A DNA stretch of 64,000 bases from the NCBI RefSeq assembly GCF_041027365.1, contig NZ_JBFTEH010000003.1, positions 62,001-126,000 on the forward strand, read 5' to 3'. The notes under the pieces are model-generated. The model was not told the origin of the DNA. It searched no databases and saw nothing but the letters and a program-made list of their open reading frames with translations. Position 1 is the first letter of the stretch; each line of letters opens with the position of its first letter. The translations under genes were made by a program, and so were the position numbers. Of this stretch, positions 42,140-52,757 are shown piece after piece. This DNA is from VKMB-3413 sp041027365 (GTDB lineage Bacteria; Pseudomonadota; Alphaproteobacteria; Rhizobiales; Rhizobiaceae).

Positions 42140-42859
42140 GGCGTAGGCCCGCAGCTTTTCCCGGTCGAGCCGAAGCTGCCGCGCCGAAAGCCGCTTGAGC
42201 AGCCCCTCGTCCTCGAGGCGCGCCAGGGCCCGCGTGACCGATTCGGCCGAGGTGCCGAGATAGTCGGCGATGTCGTAGCGGGTCATCGGCAGCGTCAGAA
42301 GACCATCCTCGCCCGAGAAGAACTGCTCGTGCGCCGAGCAGTCGAGGAGGAAGATCGCCAACCGTTTGGCGACATCGAAGCGCCCCATCACGATCAGCTG
42401 GCGCTGGGCACTGCGCCACTCGTGCATGGCCTTCACCAGGAAGCCGTACTGGAGGGAAGGGTTGGTGGTCAGGAACTGCTGCAGGTCGTGATACGGGAAC
42501 CGGTAGACGGTCGCCGGCGTCACCGCCTCGGCGGTCGCGACATAGGTCCCCTCCTCCGCCAGGCCGAAGAGGTCGCCGGGCCAGTAGAAGGCGAGGATCT
42601 GCCGCTCGCCGTCGTTCAGCGTGACATGCGTGCGCACGAGCCCGTCCGCCAGAAGGAACAGGAATCGCCCCGGCTCCCCCTCTCCCAGGATCTGCGATCC
42701 CGGCGTGCGGTATTCGACGATCTCGGCCAGCCGGGAAAGTTCGGCTCGCTCCGCCCCCGACAGCGGCAACACTGCGCGCCGCTGGCCCGGCGCCGGCGGA
42801 AGGCTCCCGACCGCGCGGATCTTCAGATCGTGCTGGCTTTTGATCGCCTTGGCCTTCAT
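42128..42859 (-). CDS. Crp/Fnr-family transcriptional regulator
   Basis: This encodes 243 residues. The N-terminal cyclic-nucleotide-binding-like barrel (GSQILGEGEPGRFLFLLADGLVRTHVTLNDGERQILAFYWPGDLFG) and the C-terminal winged helix (MTRYDIADYLGTSAESVTRALARLEDEGLL) are typical. The N-terminus lacks the cysteine cluster of oxygen-sensing Fnr proteins, so the effector is unknown; the recognition helix S-x-E-S-V-T-R resembles that of FixK/Fnr regulators, which bind TTGAT-type half sites. The gene's 3' end contains the first parS site. Confidence 0.85.
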   Translation of the reverse strand: MKAKAIKSQHDLKIRAVGSLPPAPGQRRAVLPLSGAERAELSRLAEIVEYRTPGSQILGEGEPGRFLFLLADGLVRTHVTLNDGERQILAFYWPGDLFGLAEEGTYVATAEAVTPATVYRFPYHDLQQFLTTNPSLQYGFLVKAMHEWRSAQRQLIVMGRFDVAKRLAIFLLDCSAHEQFFSGEDGLLTLPMTRYDIADYLGTSAESVTRALARLEDEGLLKRLSARQLRLDREKLRAYADFT

Positions 42860-43066
42860 GCCGGCTCCCCGCGGCCCGCCGCTCGACCGCCCTCTCGGGC
42901 GAAAGTCGGACTTGCGTCCTGACTTTTGTCAGTGCGGACCGTCTCCACAGCAGTTATAGAATTTGTTAAAGTACCGGAGCCGATGCGCGAGGGCGTTGGC
43001 CGCCTCTCAGGGTGTCCGTGTCGAGACGGACCGGATGGATATTCGCAGACCCGCGGAGGATCGGCG

Positions 43067-43231
43067 ATGGACGAGAGCATCGCATTGCTCAACATTCAGC
43101 ATTTCCGCAAACTGCTGGAGAGCGAGACCGACCCGGCCAAGCGCGCCACGATTCGCCACCTTCTCGCCGAGGAGGAGGAAAGGCTCGCGGCCTCCCGCGC
43201 GAACAAGCAGCGCCTGCGCCCGAAGCCGTGA
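43067..43231 (+). CDS. Small conserved protein
   Basis: This encodes 54 residues with GGAGGA eight bases before the ATG. The sequence MDESIALLNIQHFRKLLESE followed by TDPAKRATIRHLLAEEEERL is a helical hairpin that I know as a short conserved protein in many Hyphomicrobiales genomes, without a known role. It is soluble and strongly charged. The gene stands alone between two opposite-strand genes. Confidence 0.6.
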   Translation: MDESIALLNIQHFRKLLESETDPAKRATIRHLLAEEEERLAASRANKQRLRPKP

Positions 43232-43240
43232 CGGGCCGGC

Positions 43241-43435
43241 TCACGGCTTGTCTGCTTCCCGCCATTCGCGCCAGTGCGTCGGACGCACGTCGACGCTCGA
43301 TCCACCCTCGGACCGAAGCCAGCCGTGCAGGGTCCGACGGCAGGGAAACACGAGCGCGTGCGGCCCTTCGTGATCGAGCACCGCCAGCTCGAGATCCCTG
43401 TCGAACGGGGCGCTGGAAATCGGTTGCCATTCCAC
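43241..43435 (-). CDS. Small conserved protein
   Basis: This encodes 64 residues: MEWQPISSAPFDRDLELAVLD, then HALVFPCRRTLHGW and VDVRPTHWREW. The W-x-P-I-S-S-A-P start and P-T-H-W end are typical of short proteins resembling DUF551, common in alphaproteobacteria and their phages. The function is unknown. AGGAGG lies 13 bases before the ATG. It converges on the 54-residue gene. Confidence 0.65.
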   Translation of the reverse strand: MEWQPISSAPFDRDLELAVLDHEGPHALVFPCRRTLHGWLRSEGGSSVDVRPTHWREWREADKP

Positions 43436-43682
43436 GGCCCGCTATCCTCCTGACTTGACAGTTCGATGGTCACGCGAGGATGACGCCTGAAGCTAGTGCC
43501 TGCATTGATCCGGATCATGCCGACGCCCGTCTTCGTGACTTTCGGCCGCTCCGGCGCACAAACGCCTTCGACACGCGGCCGGGCGGCTTTCGCACGGCGG
43601 CACAAGTCCCTATCTGTCCGCCAGAGGTGCGGCCTTGCGACCGGATGCTAGTCTGCACCGTCAGCAAGCCTGGAGACCGACG

Positions 43683-43943
43683 GTGACCGACAAGCCGAAT
43701 GCCGATCTGCTGCCCGCTGATGGCGGTGACGCCGCGAGCGGGCCGCGCGATCCCGCAGGACAGGCCCGTGCCCTCTCGCCCGCAGCCCGGCGCGCACTCG
43801 CCGAAGCCGAAGAGCGGCGCGCCCGCCACGCGGCCGAACGCGTCCATCCCTCCGATCTGCCGCCGGAGGTGAACGGACGCGACGGTCCGGAGCCGATCCG
43901 CTACGGCGACTGGGAGAAGAACGGCATCATCTCGGATTTCTGA
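43683..43943 (+). CDS. DUF1674 protein (SdhAF4-like)
   Basis: This encodes 86 residues starting with GTG after GGAG. The C-terminal motif is that of DUF1674: LAEAEERRARH, then GRDGPEPIRYGDWEKNGIISDF. The family includes the mitochondrial succinate dehydrogenase assembly factor SDHAF4, which helps flavinylate SdhA, and the bacterial members may do the same. The N-terminal 40 residues are low-complexity and variable. An upstream ATG in frame at 43635 is less likely because it would add an unnatural extension. Confidence 0.8.
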   Translation: MTDKPNADLLPADGGDAASGPRDPAGQARALSPAARRALAEAEERRARHAAERVHPSDLPPEVNGRDGPEPIRYGDWEKNGIISDF

Positions 43944-44305
43944 ACCGCATCGTCGTCGCGTCGAGCGCCGCGGGCAAAATAACGCCGGAGGCGAGCGGGT
44001 CGCGGTCCGGAATCTCTTGTTTCCGTCACCGCCGGTCCGCCCGCTCGCTTGCCTGCGGCGCCGGAGTTGCCACCGCCTACACCGCGATAGCTCAAACAAG
44101 ACCAATCGTGATGGTTGTGGGTTGTCGCTCCTATCCTGAGGAGGCGCGGCCTCACCCAAGGGAACCTGACGGCGTTAGGGTTCGGTTAAGCATCCGGATC
44201 TGCGGTGATTGCTGGATCCTCACGGCAAGGCCGTGTGGACTTCCCTTGCCGGCGTCCTAGGAATATACTCCGAATCGCCACCTCATCTTTCGGAATGATC
44301 CACCC
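43944..44305. other. Gene-free stretch upstream of the nuclease gene
   Basis: These 362 bases hold no gene I can support. A long imperfect inverted repeat is seen, with GAGCGGG near 43997 facing CCCGCTC near 44040, and a PuRich stretch before 44306. The promoter of the nuclease gene is expected close to 44200-44300 but no clear hexamers are visible. Confidence 0.35.
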
Positions 44306-44827
44306 TTGCGGCACCGCACCATCTCCTCTTTCGGTTGTATTTCCTTCGCCCTGCTCCTGCTCGCGCCAATGGGCGCCGCGGCGCAGGCCGAGGTGGATTA
44401 CTCGCGCCAGATCTCCGGACCGGTCGAGGCTCGCGTCACCAAGGTCAGGGACGGCGATACGGTGGAGGTCGAGGCCTTCGTGTGGCCGATGCAGACCGTG
44501 CATGTCGCCGTGCGCCTCAAGGGCATCGACGCGCCTGAGCATCGGGGCAAATGCCCGGCGGAGAAGCATGCGGCCGACGTCGCGACGGCGCGGCTCACCG
44601 CGCTCGTCGGCGACGGCACGGTCTCGCTGTTCGACGTCTCGGGCGGCAAGTACTACGGCCGCGTCCTCGCCCGGATCGGCACGGCGGACGACAAGGATCT
44701 GTCGAAGACGCTGCTGAAGGAGGGGCTGGTCGCGCCCTATTCCGGCGGCAAGCGTCGGAACTGGTGCGACGGCTCGCTGCCGGACAGCTTCAGCGCGGCC
44801 GACGTCGCAGGCCCCGGCCGCGGCTGA
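44306..44827 (+). CDS. Exported thermonuclease-family nuclease
   Basis: This encodes 173 residues of the staphylococcal nuclease (SNase) family. A signal peptide precedes the mature start (FALLLLAPMGAAAQA, cleavage near residue 27). The fold is marked by VTKVRDGDTVEVE, VAVRLKGIDAPEH with the metal-binding aspartates, and YYGRVLARI with the catalytic arginine; CxxxK in GKCPAEKHA is common in this subgroup. It should cut DNA or RNA in the periplasm or outside. The start is a TTG; no better one gives the signal peptide, but its ribosome binding site is weak. Confidence 0.82.
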   Translation: MRHRTISSFGCISFALLLLAPMGAAAQAEVDYSRQISGPVEARVTKVRDGDTVEVEAFVWPMQTVHVAVRLKGIDAPEHRGKCPAEKHAADVATARLTALVGDGTVSLFDVSGGKYYGRVLARIGTADDKDLSKTLLKEGLVAPYSGGKRRNWCDGSLPDSFSAADVAGPGRG

Positions 44828-44838
44828 GCCGGTCCGGC

Positions 44839-45405
44839 CTATTCCTTCTCGGGCACCGGCACGTTGAACCCGTTCAGCGTCACCGAGACGAGGCAATAGA
44901 GCCCGACGAGATAGATCAGCTCGTTGGCGCCATGCTGACCGAAGGTCGTCACCGCCATGTCATAGGTCGGGCGCGGCAGCACCCCGCCGTTCACGAGCGC
45001 ATGGGCGACGTCGTAGGCGACCTCCTCCCCGCCGGCGAGGCCGGTCGGCTTGACGCCGGCGACCAGCGTCGACAGGCGCTCCTCGCTCATCCCCTCCTTT
45101 TCGGCGACGGCCACATGGGCATAGATCTCGTAGGCCGCGTTGAAATGCGCGCCGGTGACGAGGATGGCGATCTGCCGCGCATTGTCCGTGAGGCTCGCCT
45201 GCATTGACATCGCCTTGGTGAGGTCCCAGATCGCGCCGCCGATCTGCGGCTCGTGCAGCCAGGGATTCCACGGACCCATCAAGGCGCCGTCCGCGCGGAT
45301 CGCCTCGAAGGCGTTGAACTTCTCGCCGATGCCGGACTTCATGTCGTCGTAGAGCGGCTTCTGCTCTTCCGACAGCTCTGCGGGCGGGATCAGGGGCAGG
45401 CGCAT
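44839..45405 (-). CDS. Carboxymuconolactone decarboxylase family protein
   Basis: This encodes 188 residues. The helical CMD pattern is seen in IWDLTKAMSMQASLTDNARQIAILVTGAHFNAAYEIYAHVAVAEKEGMSEE. It lacks the CxxC pair found in AhpD-type peroxidase partners, so a redox role is unlikely, and it is closer to the CMD-like proteins of unknown substrate. The second half has VAYDVAHALVNGGVLPRPTY. There is no signal peptide. It converges on the nuclease gene. Confidence 0.82.
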   Translation of the reverse strand: MRLPLIPPAELSEEQKPLYDDMKSGIGEKFNAFEAIRADGALMGPWNPWLHEPQIGGAIWDLTKAMSMQASLTDNARQIAILVTGAHFNAAYEIYAHVAVAEKEGMSEERLSTLVAGVKPTGLAGGEEVAYDVAHALVNGGVLPRPTYDMAVTTFGQHGANELIYLVGLYCLVSVTLNGFNVPVPEKE

Positions 45406-45575
45406 GACAGCCTCCGTTGTTGCGGGCAGCGGGAATGCTGCGCCGCGAAAGATATCGCCCGCACCGTTGATGCCGAGGCCGTGTCGGAAAATTCATGTGC
45501 GGGCGGAAAGCCGCCGCGGCCGGCAATTGCCGCATGCCGCCGCAAACGCTAAGCCTCGGCGCACACGACCCGATC

Positions 45576-45591
45576 TGTTTCACGTGAAACT
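45576..45591. promoter_or_regulatory. parS site 2
   Basis: TGTTTCACGTGAAACT matches 15 of 16 parS consensus bases and is the best of the five sites. It lies in the intergenic region 12 bases before the cyclopropane synthase start. Confidence 0.92.
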
Positions 45592-45602
45592 GGAGACCGC
45601 CC

Positions 45603-46874
45603 ATGCCCACCGCCGAAGACAAACTCGCGGGGCTGGTGCGCCATGTCGTCGCCGCCTTCGAGCCGAAGGTGGCGGTGCGCCTGTGGACGGGCGAACGGAT
45701 CGGCCCTGCGACGGGCCCTGCCATCACCCTGAACGATCCGGCCGCGATCGCCCGCCTCGCCATCCGTCCGTCGATCGCCACGGCGGTCGGTCTTTGGATG
45801 ACCGGCGCGGTCGACATCGCGGACGGCACGATCTTCGATCTCGCGGCGGCGCGCTCGGACGTCAAGACCAAGGCGGCGCTGAAGCGGATCGACAAGCTGA
45901 GGGTCGCCCGCGCCCTCCCCGCGCTCTACGCCTTATCGCGCAAGACCAGGGGCGCCGGTCCCGCGGCGACGTCCGACGCCGGCGCCAGCGGCTCCTCCAA
46001 GTCGGCGATCCAGTTCCACTACGACGTCTCGAACGACTTCTACCGGCTCTTCCTCGACAGCCGCATGCTCTATTCCTGCGGCTATTTCGACGGCTGGCAC
46101 GACGACATCGACAAGGCGCAGTTCGACAAGCTCGACATGATCTGCCGCAAGCTGCGCCTGAAGGACGGCGAGCGGCTGCTCGACATCGGCTGCGGCTGGG
46201 GAGCGCTCCTGATCCACGCGGCGGAGCACTACGGCGTCACCGGCCACGGCGTGACGCTCAGCCAGGCGCAGTTCGACCTCGCCCGCGAGCGGGTCGCGGC
46301 GAAGGGCCTGTCGGACAGGATCACCATCGAGCTGAAGCCGTTCCAGGAGCTGAGCGGCCTCTTCGACAAGGTCTCCTCGATCGGCATGTTCGAGCATGTC
46401 GGCTGGGACAATCACGACACCTATTTCGAGGCGGTGCGAAAACTCCTGAAGCCGAACGGGCTCTATCTCCACCATGCGATCACCCGACCGGCGAAGCAGA
46501 CGGACAAGAAATTCCGGAAGGGGACGCGGGAGTACCAGGCGATCATCCGCTACATCTTCCCCGGCGCCGAACTCGACCACATCGGCCATACCGCGCAGTT
46601 CCTCGAGAAGCACCGGTTCGAGGTCCACGACGTCGAGGACTGGCGCGAGCACTACGCCCGCACCTGCCGGCTCTGGCACGACCGGCTGCTGGCGCGCATG
46701 GACGAAGCCTCGGCGCTGGCGGGCCGGGAGCGTGCGCGGCTGTGGCTGCTCTACCTCGCCGGCGTCTCCCTCGGCTTCGAACGCGGCGGCCTCTTGATCT
46801 ACCAGACGCTGGCGTCGAAGCGCTCGAAGGGCCCGAGCGGGCTGCCGCCGACGCGGCGGGACCTCTACGCCTGA
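45603..46874 (+). CDS. cfa: Cyclopropane-fatty-acyl-phospholipid synthase
   Basis: This encodes 423 residues. It transfers a methylene group from S-adenosylmethionine to unsaturated acyl chains of membrane lipids. The methyltransferase core includes FHYDVSNDFYRLFLDSRMLYSCGYF, LLDIGCGWGALLIHAAEHYGV, and SSIGMFEHVGWDN, followed by YIFPGAELDHIGH. The N-terminal 100 residues form the small lipid-facing domain. The length is usual for the alphaproteobacterial type. A parS site lies directly before it. Confidence 0.93.
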   Translation: MPTAEDKLAGLVRHVVAAFEPKVAVRLWTGERIGPATGPAITLNDPAAIARLAIRPSIATAVGLWMTGAVDIADGTIFDLAAARSDVKTKAALKRIDKLRVARALPALYALSRKTRGAGPAATSDAGASGSSKSAIQFHYDVSNDFYRLFLDSRMLYSCGYFDGWHDDIDKAQFDKLDMICRKLRLKDGERLLDIGCGWGALLIHAAEHYGVTGHGVTLSQAQFDLARERVAAKGLSDRITIELKPFQELSGLFDKVSSIGMFEHVGWDNHDTYFEAVRKLLKPNGLYLHHAITRPAKQTDKKFRKGTREYQAIIRYIFPGAELDHIGHTAQFLEKHRFEVHDVEDWREHYARTCRLWHDRLLARMDEASALAGRERARLWLLYLAGVSLGFERGGLLIYQTLASKRSKGPSGLPPTRRDLYA

Positions 46875-46964
46875 GCCGGCGCCGCACTCACTTCTGACGG
46901 TCGCCATTTCCGCCGCGAGCTCCAGCCATAGCTATCCGAGAAAATTCGACGAGTGGAGGCACGG

Positions 46965-47315
46965 GTGGACGAGGAGGCGATCTGGTCGCTCGAACGGGCG
47001 CTTTGGACGGAGGGCGCCAGTTGCTTCCGCGCGACGCTGGCGCCGGGCTGCGTGATGGCGTTTGCAGAGCCGGTCGGTCTTCTGCAGGGCCGCGACGCGA
47101 TCATCGCCACGCTGGAGGGCGCGCCCCGCTGGCGGGCGGTGACGATGACCGACACCTTGACGGCGAACGTCGGAGACACGACCATCGTTCTCGCCTATCG
47201 CGCCTGCGGGATGCGGCCTGGCTCGCCGGATTATCGCGCCCTCTGCACCTCCACCTACATCCGGGGCGACGGCGGGCTCCTCCTCCTGCAGCATCAGCAG
47301 ACGCCCATTCTCTGA
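46965..47315 (+). CDS. NTF2-like/DUF4440-type protein
   Basis: This encodes 116 residues from a GTG at 46965 with GGAGG five bases before it; another GTG at 46953 is possible. The small alpha+beta pattern (EEAIWSLERALWTEGASCF, VMAFAEPVGLLQGRDAI, TYIRGDGGLLLLQHQQTPI) follows DUF4440 and nuclear transport factor 2-like cone-shaped proteins. These bind varied ligands; none is evident here. The gene is directly followed by the MBL-fold gene and may be co-transcribed. Confidence 0.7.
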   Translation: MDEEAIWSLERALWTEGASCFRATLAPGCVMAFAEPVGLLQGRDAIIATLEGAPRWRAVTMTDTLTANVGDTTIVLAYRACGMRPGSPDYRALCTSTYIRGDGGLLLLQHQQTPIL

Positions 47316-47329
47316 TCGGATCCTCCGCC

Positions 47330-48151
47330 TTGCCGACATCCTTCCTCTGCACCGCCTGCGGCACCGGCTATCCGCCCGCCGAGGCGCGCCCGAAACACTG
47401 CCCCATCTGCGAGGACGAGCGGCAGTTCGTTCCGCCGCCTGGCCAGGGCTGGACGTCCTTCGGGGCGATGCGGGACGGGCACCGTGCCGTCGTCGCCTAT
47501 GACGGGAAATTCCTCGGGCTCGGCATGACGCCGCATTTCGCCATCGGGCAGCGGGCGCTGCTGGTGCGCACACCGGCCGGCAACATCCTCTGGGACCTGA
47601 TCCCGCTCGTCGACCGGGGGATCGTCGACATCATCGACGGGCTCGGCGGCCTTGCCGCGATCGCGATCTCGCATCCGCACTACTACACCACCATGGCCGA
47701 GTGGTCGGAAGCCTTCGGCGGCATTCCCGTCCTCACCCATGCGGCGGACAAGGCGTGGATCCAGCGGCCGGGCGACCATGTCGCGCTGTGGGACGGAGAG
47801 CGGCGGGAGATCCTGCCGGGCCTGACCCTCATCCGCTGCGGCGGGCATTTTGCCGGCGGCACCGTGCTGCACGTCGCAGACGCTCATGACGGCAAGGGCG
47901 CGCTGCTCTCCGGCGACATCCTGCAGGTGACGCCCGGCTGCGACGGGCTCGGCTTCATGCGCAGCTACCCCAACTACATCCCGCTCGGCGAGACGGCCGT
48001 GCGGCGGATCGCGGGGGCGCTGGACGGGGTGACCTTCGACGCGGTCTACGGTGCGTTCTGGGGGCGCGTCGTGCCGGCGGACGGGCGCGCGGTGCTTGCC
48101 CAGTCGGTGGAGCGGCATATCCGCTGGCTCAGCGAGGACGATGATATCTGA
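47330..48151 (+). CDS. MBL-fold metallo-hydrolase with zinc ribbon
   Basis: This encodes 273 residues from a TTG at 47330; it is the first start that includes the N-terminal zinc ribbon (CTACG then CPICEDERQF, two CxxC pairs). The metallo-beta-lactamase-like core follows with AISHPHYYTTMAEW, an HxH-type variant, LIRCGGHFAGGTVLH and LSGDILQV, which supply metal ligands. The substrate is unknown. The usual HxHxDH is reduced to H-P-H-Y-Y, so metal occupancy may be partial. Confidence 0.78.
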   Translation: MPTSFLCTACGTGYPPAEARPKHCPICEDERQFVPPPGQGWTSFGAMRDGHRAVVAYDGKFLGLGMTPHFAIGQRALLVRTPAGNILWDLIPLVDRGIVDIIDGLGGLAAIAISHPHYYTTMAEWSEAFGGIPVLTHAADKAWIQRPGDHVALWDGERREILPGLTLIRCGGHFAGGTVLHVADAHDGKGALLSGDILQVTPGCDGLGFMRSYPNYIPLGETAVRRIAGALDGVTFDAVYGAFWGRVVPADGRAVLAQSVERHIRWLSEDDDI

Positions 48152-48214
48152 GGCCCGCCGCGCTCGCCGTCTCTACGACAGGCGAGCGAGAGCCAGATGC
48201 AGGCGGGCCGCCCC

Positions 48215-48250
48215 CGAAAATCAAAAGGCCGCTCCCTTTCGGAAGCGGCC
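48215..48250 (-). terminator. Intrinsic terminator of the small peptide unit
   Basis: On the minus strand a 10-base stem (GGCCGCTTCC against GGGAGCGGCC, one mismatch, GAAA loop) is followed by TTTTGATTTT. It lies about 57 bases after the peptide stop. On the plus strand no T-run follows, so it acts mainly for the minus strand. Confidence 0.8.
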
Positions 48251-48306
48251 CCGTGATTTCCGTCAGCCGGCGGTCTTTGAAGACCGTCTAGCGGACTTCG
48301 ACATTC

Positions 48307-48384
48307 TCAGGCGAAGCGAGGAGGCTGCTCCGTCGAACCACCGAGAATCAAAGATCCAGCCGGCATCAGATAATCACTCGACAT
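48307..48384 (-). CDS. 25-residue peptide with exceptionally strong ribosome binding site
   Basis: The ATG at 48384 is preceded directly by AAAGGAGGTGATCCA, which is complementary to the 3' end of 16S rRNA over about 13 bases. The peptide begins MSSDYLMPAGSLILGGSTEQ and ends PPRFA, with no Lys and no Cys. A promoter-like pair lies about 40 bases upstream and an intrinsic terminator about 60 bases downstream, so the unit is complete by itself. The peptide is too short and unlike any family I know; it may be a secreted or modified peptide, a leader peptide or a small regulator. Confidence 0.6.
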   Translation of the reverse strand: MSSDYLMPAGSLILGGSTEQPPRFA

Positions 48385-48421
48385 TGGATCACCTCCTTTC
48401 GCTTCGTTGAACACGAGGGGG

Positions 48422-48450
48422 AGTATGGGGTGGATCTGCGGGTCTGACAA
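48422..48450 (-). promoter_or_regulatory. Promoter of the small peptide unit
   Basis: On the minus strand TTGTCA (48445-48450) and CATACT (48422-48427) are separated by exactly 17 bases, a sigma-70-type arrangement. Transcription would start near 48415, giving a leader of about 30 bases before the peptide ATG. Confidence 0.5.
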
Positions 48451-48652
48451 GCCCTTGTCGAAAAAAGCGCCAGCTCCACGCAAGACATTGATTCGCGAGA
48501 GAAGTCGGCAGAGGCGGAAGCTGTGCCCGACGACGTACGCACAGGACCTGCTCAAAGCTGCGGCAGGCGCCTGCCGCAGCTTCGATGAGCCTCCGAGGCC
48601 ATCGCGCCCGAATGGCGGCGGCTCAAGCGCGCACCGACGCCAGCCGCCGCCG

Positions 48653-50602
<1,950 letters not shown>

Positions 50603-50976
50603 GCACTCGCCTCCCATCCGCCGCCGGCTTCGAGCGCCGGCCTTGCCGCAAACTTAGGGGAATTGCCGGGTCCGGGTCCAGTTTTTGTGGCTCATACTTT
50701 TCGCGCAGGGAGCGGCGGTCGGGGAGCCCGATCCGGTCGCAGGGCCCGGATCGTACCCCGATGGTCCGGACATCCGGAACCGGAGGCGGGGCCTTGATTG
50801 CTGGCAGCCTCTCCGAGTCGCAGGCGAAGCGCGGACGGCGTAAGCGGTCCGAACTCGCTGACATCTCGAGCGACAGGTTTCCCGCGTGTGCCGTCGAGAT
50901 GTTATAAAGCACTAGTTGTCGTCCTCTGCGATTCAATGCAATCTCTAGTCGCCTAATTGGCCAAGGGATAAACCAC
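50603..50976. other. Gene-free stretch upstream of acs
   Basis: These 374 bases separate acs and the broken exported-protein gene, which are divergent. No gene is supported. The acs promoter is expected here, but I cannot name its hexamers with confidence. Confidence 0.35.
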
Positions 50977-51470
50977 ATGACTTTCCGATACATTGCACCG
51001 ACCGCCATGACGGCGGCCGCCCTGGCCAGCCTGTCTGCAATCGCCGCGACGACCGCCTCGGCCCAGACGGCTGTCTGCGTCAACCTGCTCGTCGGTGCGG
51101 GCTACGCAGCCTGGATGGGCGTGAAGGTCGGCGAGGGCACCACCTGGTCGTCGAGCTTCCCGATCGGCAAGACCCGGTGCATCGGCCTGCCCGTTTCGGG
51201 CATGGTCCAGGGCACGCCGTACTCCGTCGTCGTCAAGGCCGTCCTCGGCCGGACGGTGACCTGCAAGCCCAACAGCTCCCCTACCCCTCGGCGATCCCCA
51301 CTCCGTCGTCTTCAACGCCTGGGGCACGACGCTTTCGCCGAAATGCGAGATGCCGGACGCCGAGGGCGCGGCCGACGTAGAGTTCCCCAACATGGGGCAC
51401 CACCGAGGCCGGCCAGAAGGCCCTCGACAAGTTCCTCTCCAAGGGTCCGCAGGACTACCCCGGCGAGTGA
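50977..51470 (+). pseudogene. Frameshifted exported protein, function unknown
   Basis: The reading begins with a signal peptide (MTFRYIAPTAMTAAALASL to ASAQ, cleavage near residue 30) and a body with paired cysteines (AVCVNLLVG, KTRCIG, VTCKPNS). After about 51280 the sense continues in other frames: YPSAIP briefly at 51282, then HSVVFNAWGTTLSPKCEMPD at 51299, then TTEAGQKALDKFLSKG from 51399 to the TGA at 51468. Each frame break is next to a run of four C or G. The original gene would code for about 160 residues. Either the gene is broken or the sequence carries homopolymer errors. Confidence 0.65.
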
Positions 51471-51668
51471 CGCAAACGCCGGGGACGGCGCTTGTCGGAG
51501 CGCTCGCCTCCCGGCCATGAAGAAGGCTGGACGGGCACGGAAAGGCCGCGCCCGGTCTCATGGCGGACGGCATGTCCCGGAGTGGCCTCCAAGCTCGATC
51601 GGCGCGACAGGCTCTGCTTCCTCCGTCTGCGGCGTCGGTAACCGACGGGCTTCCGGGTCTTGGCGACG

Positions 51669-52352
51669 TCAGCCGTAGTCGCGCGCGCCGAAGATCGCAG
51701 AGCCGACCCGGACGGAGGTCGCACCGAAGGCGATCGCCGTCTCGAAGTCACCGGACATGCCCATCGAGAGCTTCTCAAGACCGGCCTCCTTCGCGATCTT
51801 GGCGAGCAGCGCGAAATGGGGTCCGGGGTTCTCGTCGGCCGGCGGGATGCACATCAGCCCTTCGATCGACAGGCCGTACTCGTCTCTGCAGCGGGCGACG
51901 AAGGCGGCGGCCTCCTGCGGCGCAATCCCCGCCTTCTGCGGCTCCTCTCCGGTGTTCACCTGGACGTAGAGCCGCGGCGCCCTGCCCTGCTTCTTCATCT
52001 CCTTGGCGAGCTCGCGCGCGATCTTCTCGCGGTCGACGCTCTCGATGACGTCGAACAGCGCCACGGCATCGCCGGCCTTGTTCGACTGCAGCGGCCCGAT
52101 CAGATGAAGCTCGATGTCCGGGAAGCGCTCCTTCAGCGCCGGCCACTTGGCCTGGCTCTCCTGCACCTTGTTCTCGCCGAAGACGCGTTGACCGGCTTCG
52201 ATCACCGGCAGGATGGCGTCCGCCTCGTGCGTCTTGGAGACGGCGACGAGCGTGACCGAGCCGGCGGGACGGTCGGCGGCCTCCTCGGCCGCGGCGATCC
52301 GCCGGCAGACATCCTCATATCCCGCGGGTCGCTTTGCCGAAGTCTCGTCCAT
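51669..52352 (-). CDS. PLP homeostasis protein, YggS/PROSC family
   Basis: This encodes 227 residues. The alanine-racemase-like barrel has the PLP lysine in LVAVSKTHEAD, followed by FGENKVQES, HLIGPLQSNKAGDAV, VNTGEEPQKAGI and LSMGMSGDFETAIAFGATSVRVGSAIFG, all typical for the family. It controls the free pool of pyridoxal phosphate rather than racemising amino acids. The start follows an AAGGAAATGC stretch. It is divergent from leuS. Confidence 0.94.
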   Translation of the reverse strand: MDETSAKRPAGYEDVCRRIAAAEEAADRPAGSVTLVAVSKTHEADAILPVIEAGQRVFGENKVQESQAKWPALKERFPDIELHLIGPLQSNKAGDAVALFDVIESVDREKIARELAKEMKKQGRAPRLYVQVNTGEEPQKAGIAPQEAAAFVARCRDEYGLSIEGLMCIPPADENPGPHFALLAKIAKEAGLEKLSMGMSGDFETAIAFGATSVRVGSAIFGARDYG

Positions 52353-52757
52353 GCGGCATTTCCTTGTCGAAAAGAGAGTTCCGATTTATCTTTCGGAGTG
52401 GCCGCCGGAGCCGAAACTCCGACGACCGTCGCTTAGGTGATGATCTGGACCCGGAGTTCGACCAGCCAGCCGCTCCGGGTCCGTTTCACTCTAAGCGTGA
52501 CGCAGAGTGGAATCATCCACATCGTTGTCACTCCGAACGAAGGCAAAGCCGTTGCCACGGCCGCGGTGGCTCATCCTCCGCGGCGGCGCCGGCTGGCCTT
52601 AGCGCCCCTGCTTCTGCCTTCGCGCCTCTATCTATGCTGACGCACCGGCCGCTTGGAAAGGCCGGCATTGCGCTTTCGCGCCCGCGCGGATAACCCCTTG
52701 CGTCAGCCGAAGCATTGGGCCGCAAGGCCCTTCCCGACCGCTGACGAGACATCCCGG
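52353..52757. other. Gene-free stretch between the PLP protein gene and leuS
   Basis: These 405 bases hold no supported gene. A pair of 6-base inverted arms (CACTCT at 52486 and AGAGTG at 52504) is the only visible structure. No leucine-codon leader peptide or T-box is seen before leuS. Confidence 0.35.

Noticed and set aside
48385..48401. Match to the 3' end of 16S rRNA on the plus strand
   Set aside because: The similarity is only about 15 bases and nothing else of an rRNA gene is present. It is explained as the complement of a very strong ribosome binding site for the minus-strand peptide.
52437..52640. Small plus-strand frame before leuS
   Set aside because: It ends in a low-complexity hydrophobic Leu-rich tail read from a GC-rich stretch, has no ribosome binding site and does not overlap any known leader arrangement.
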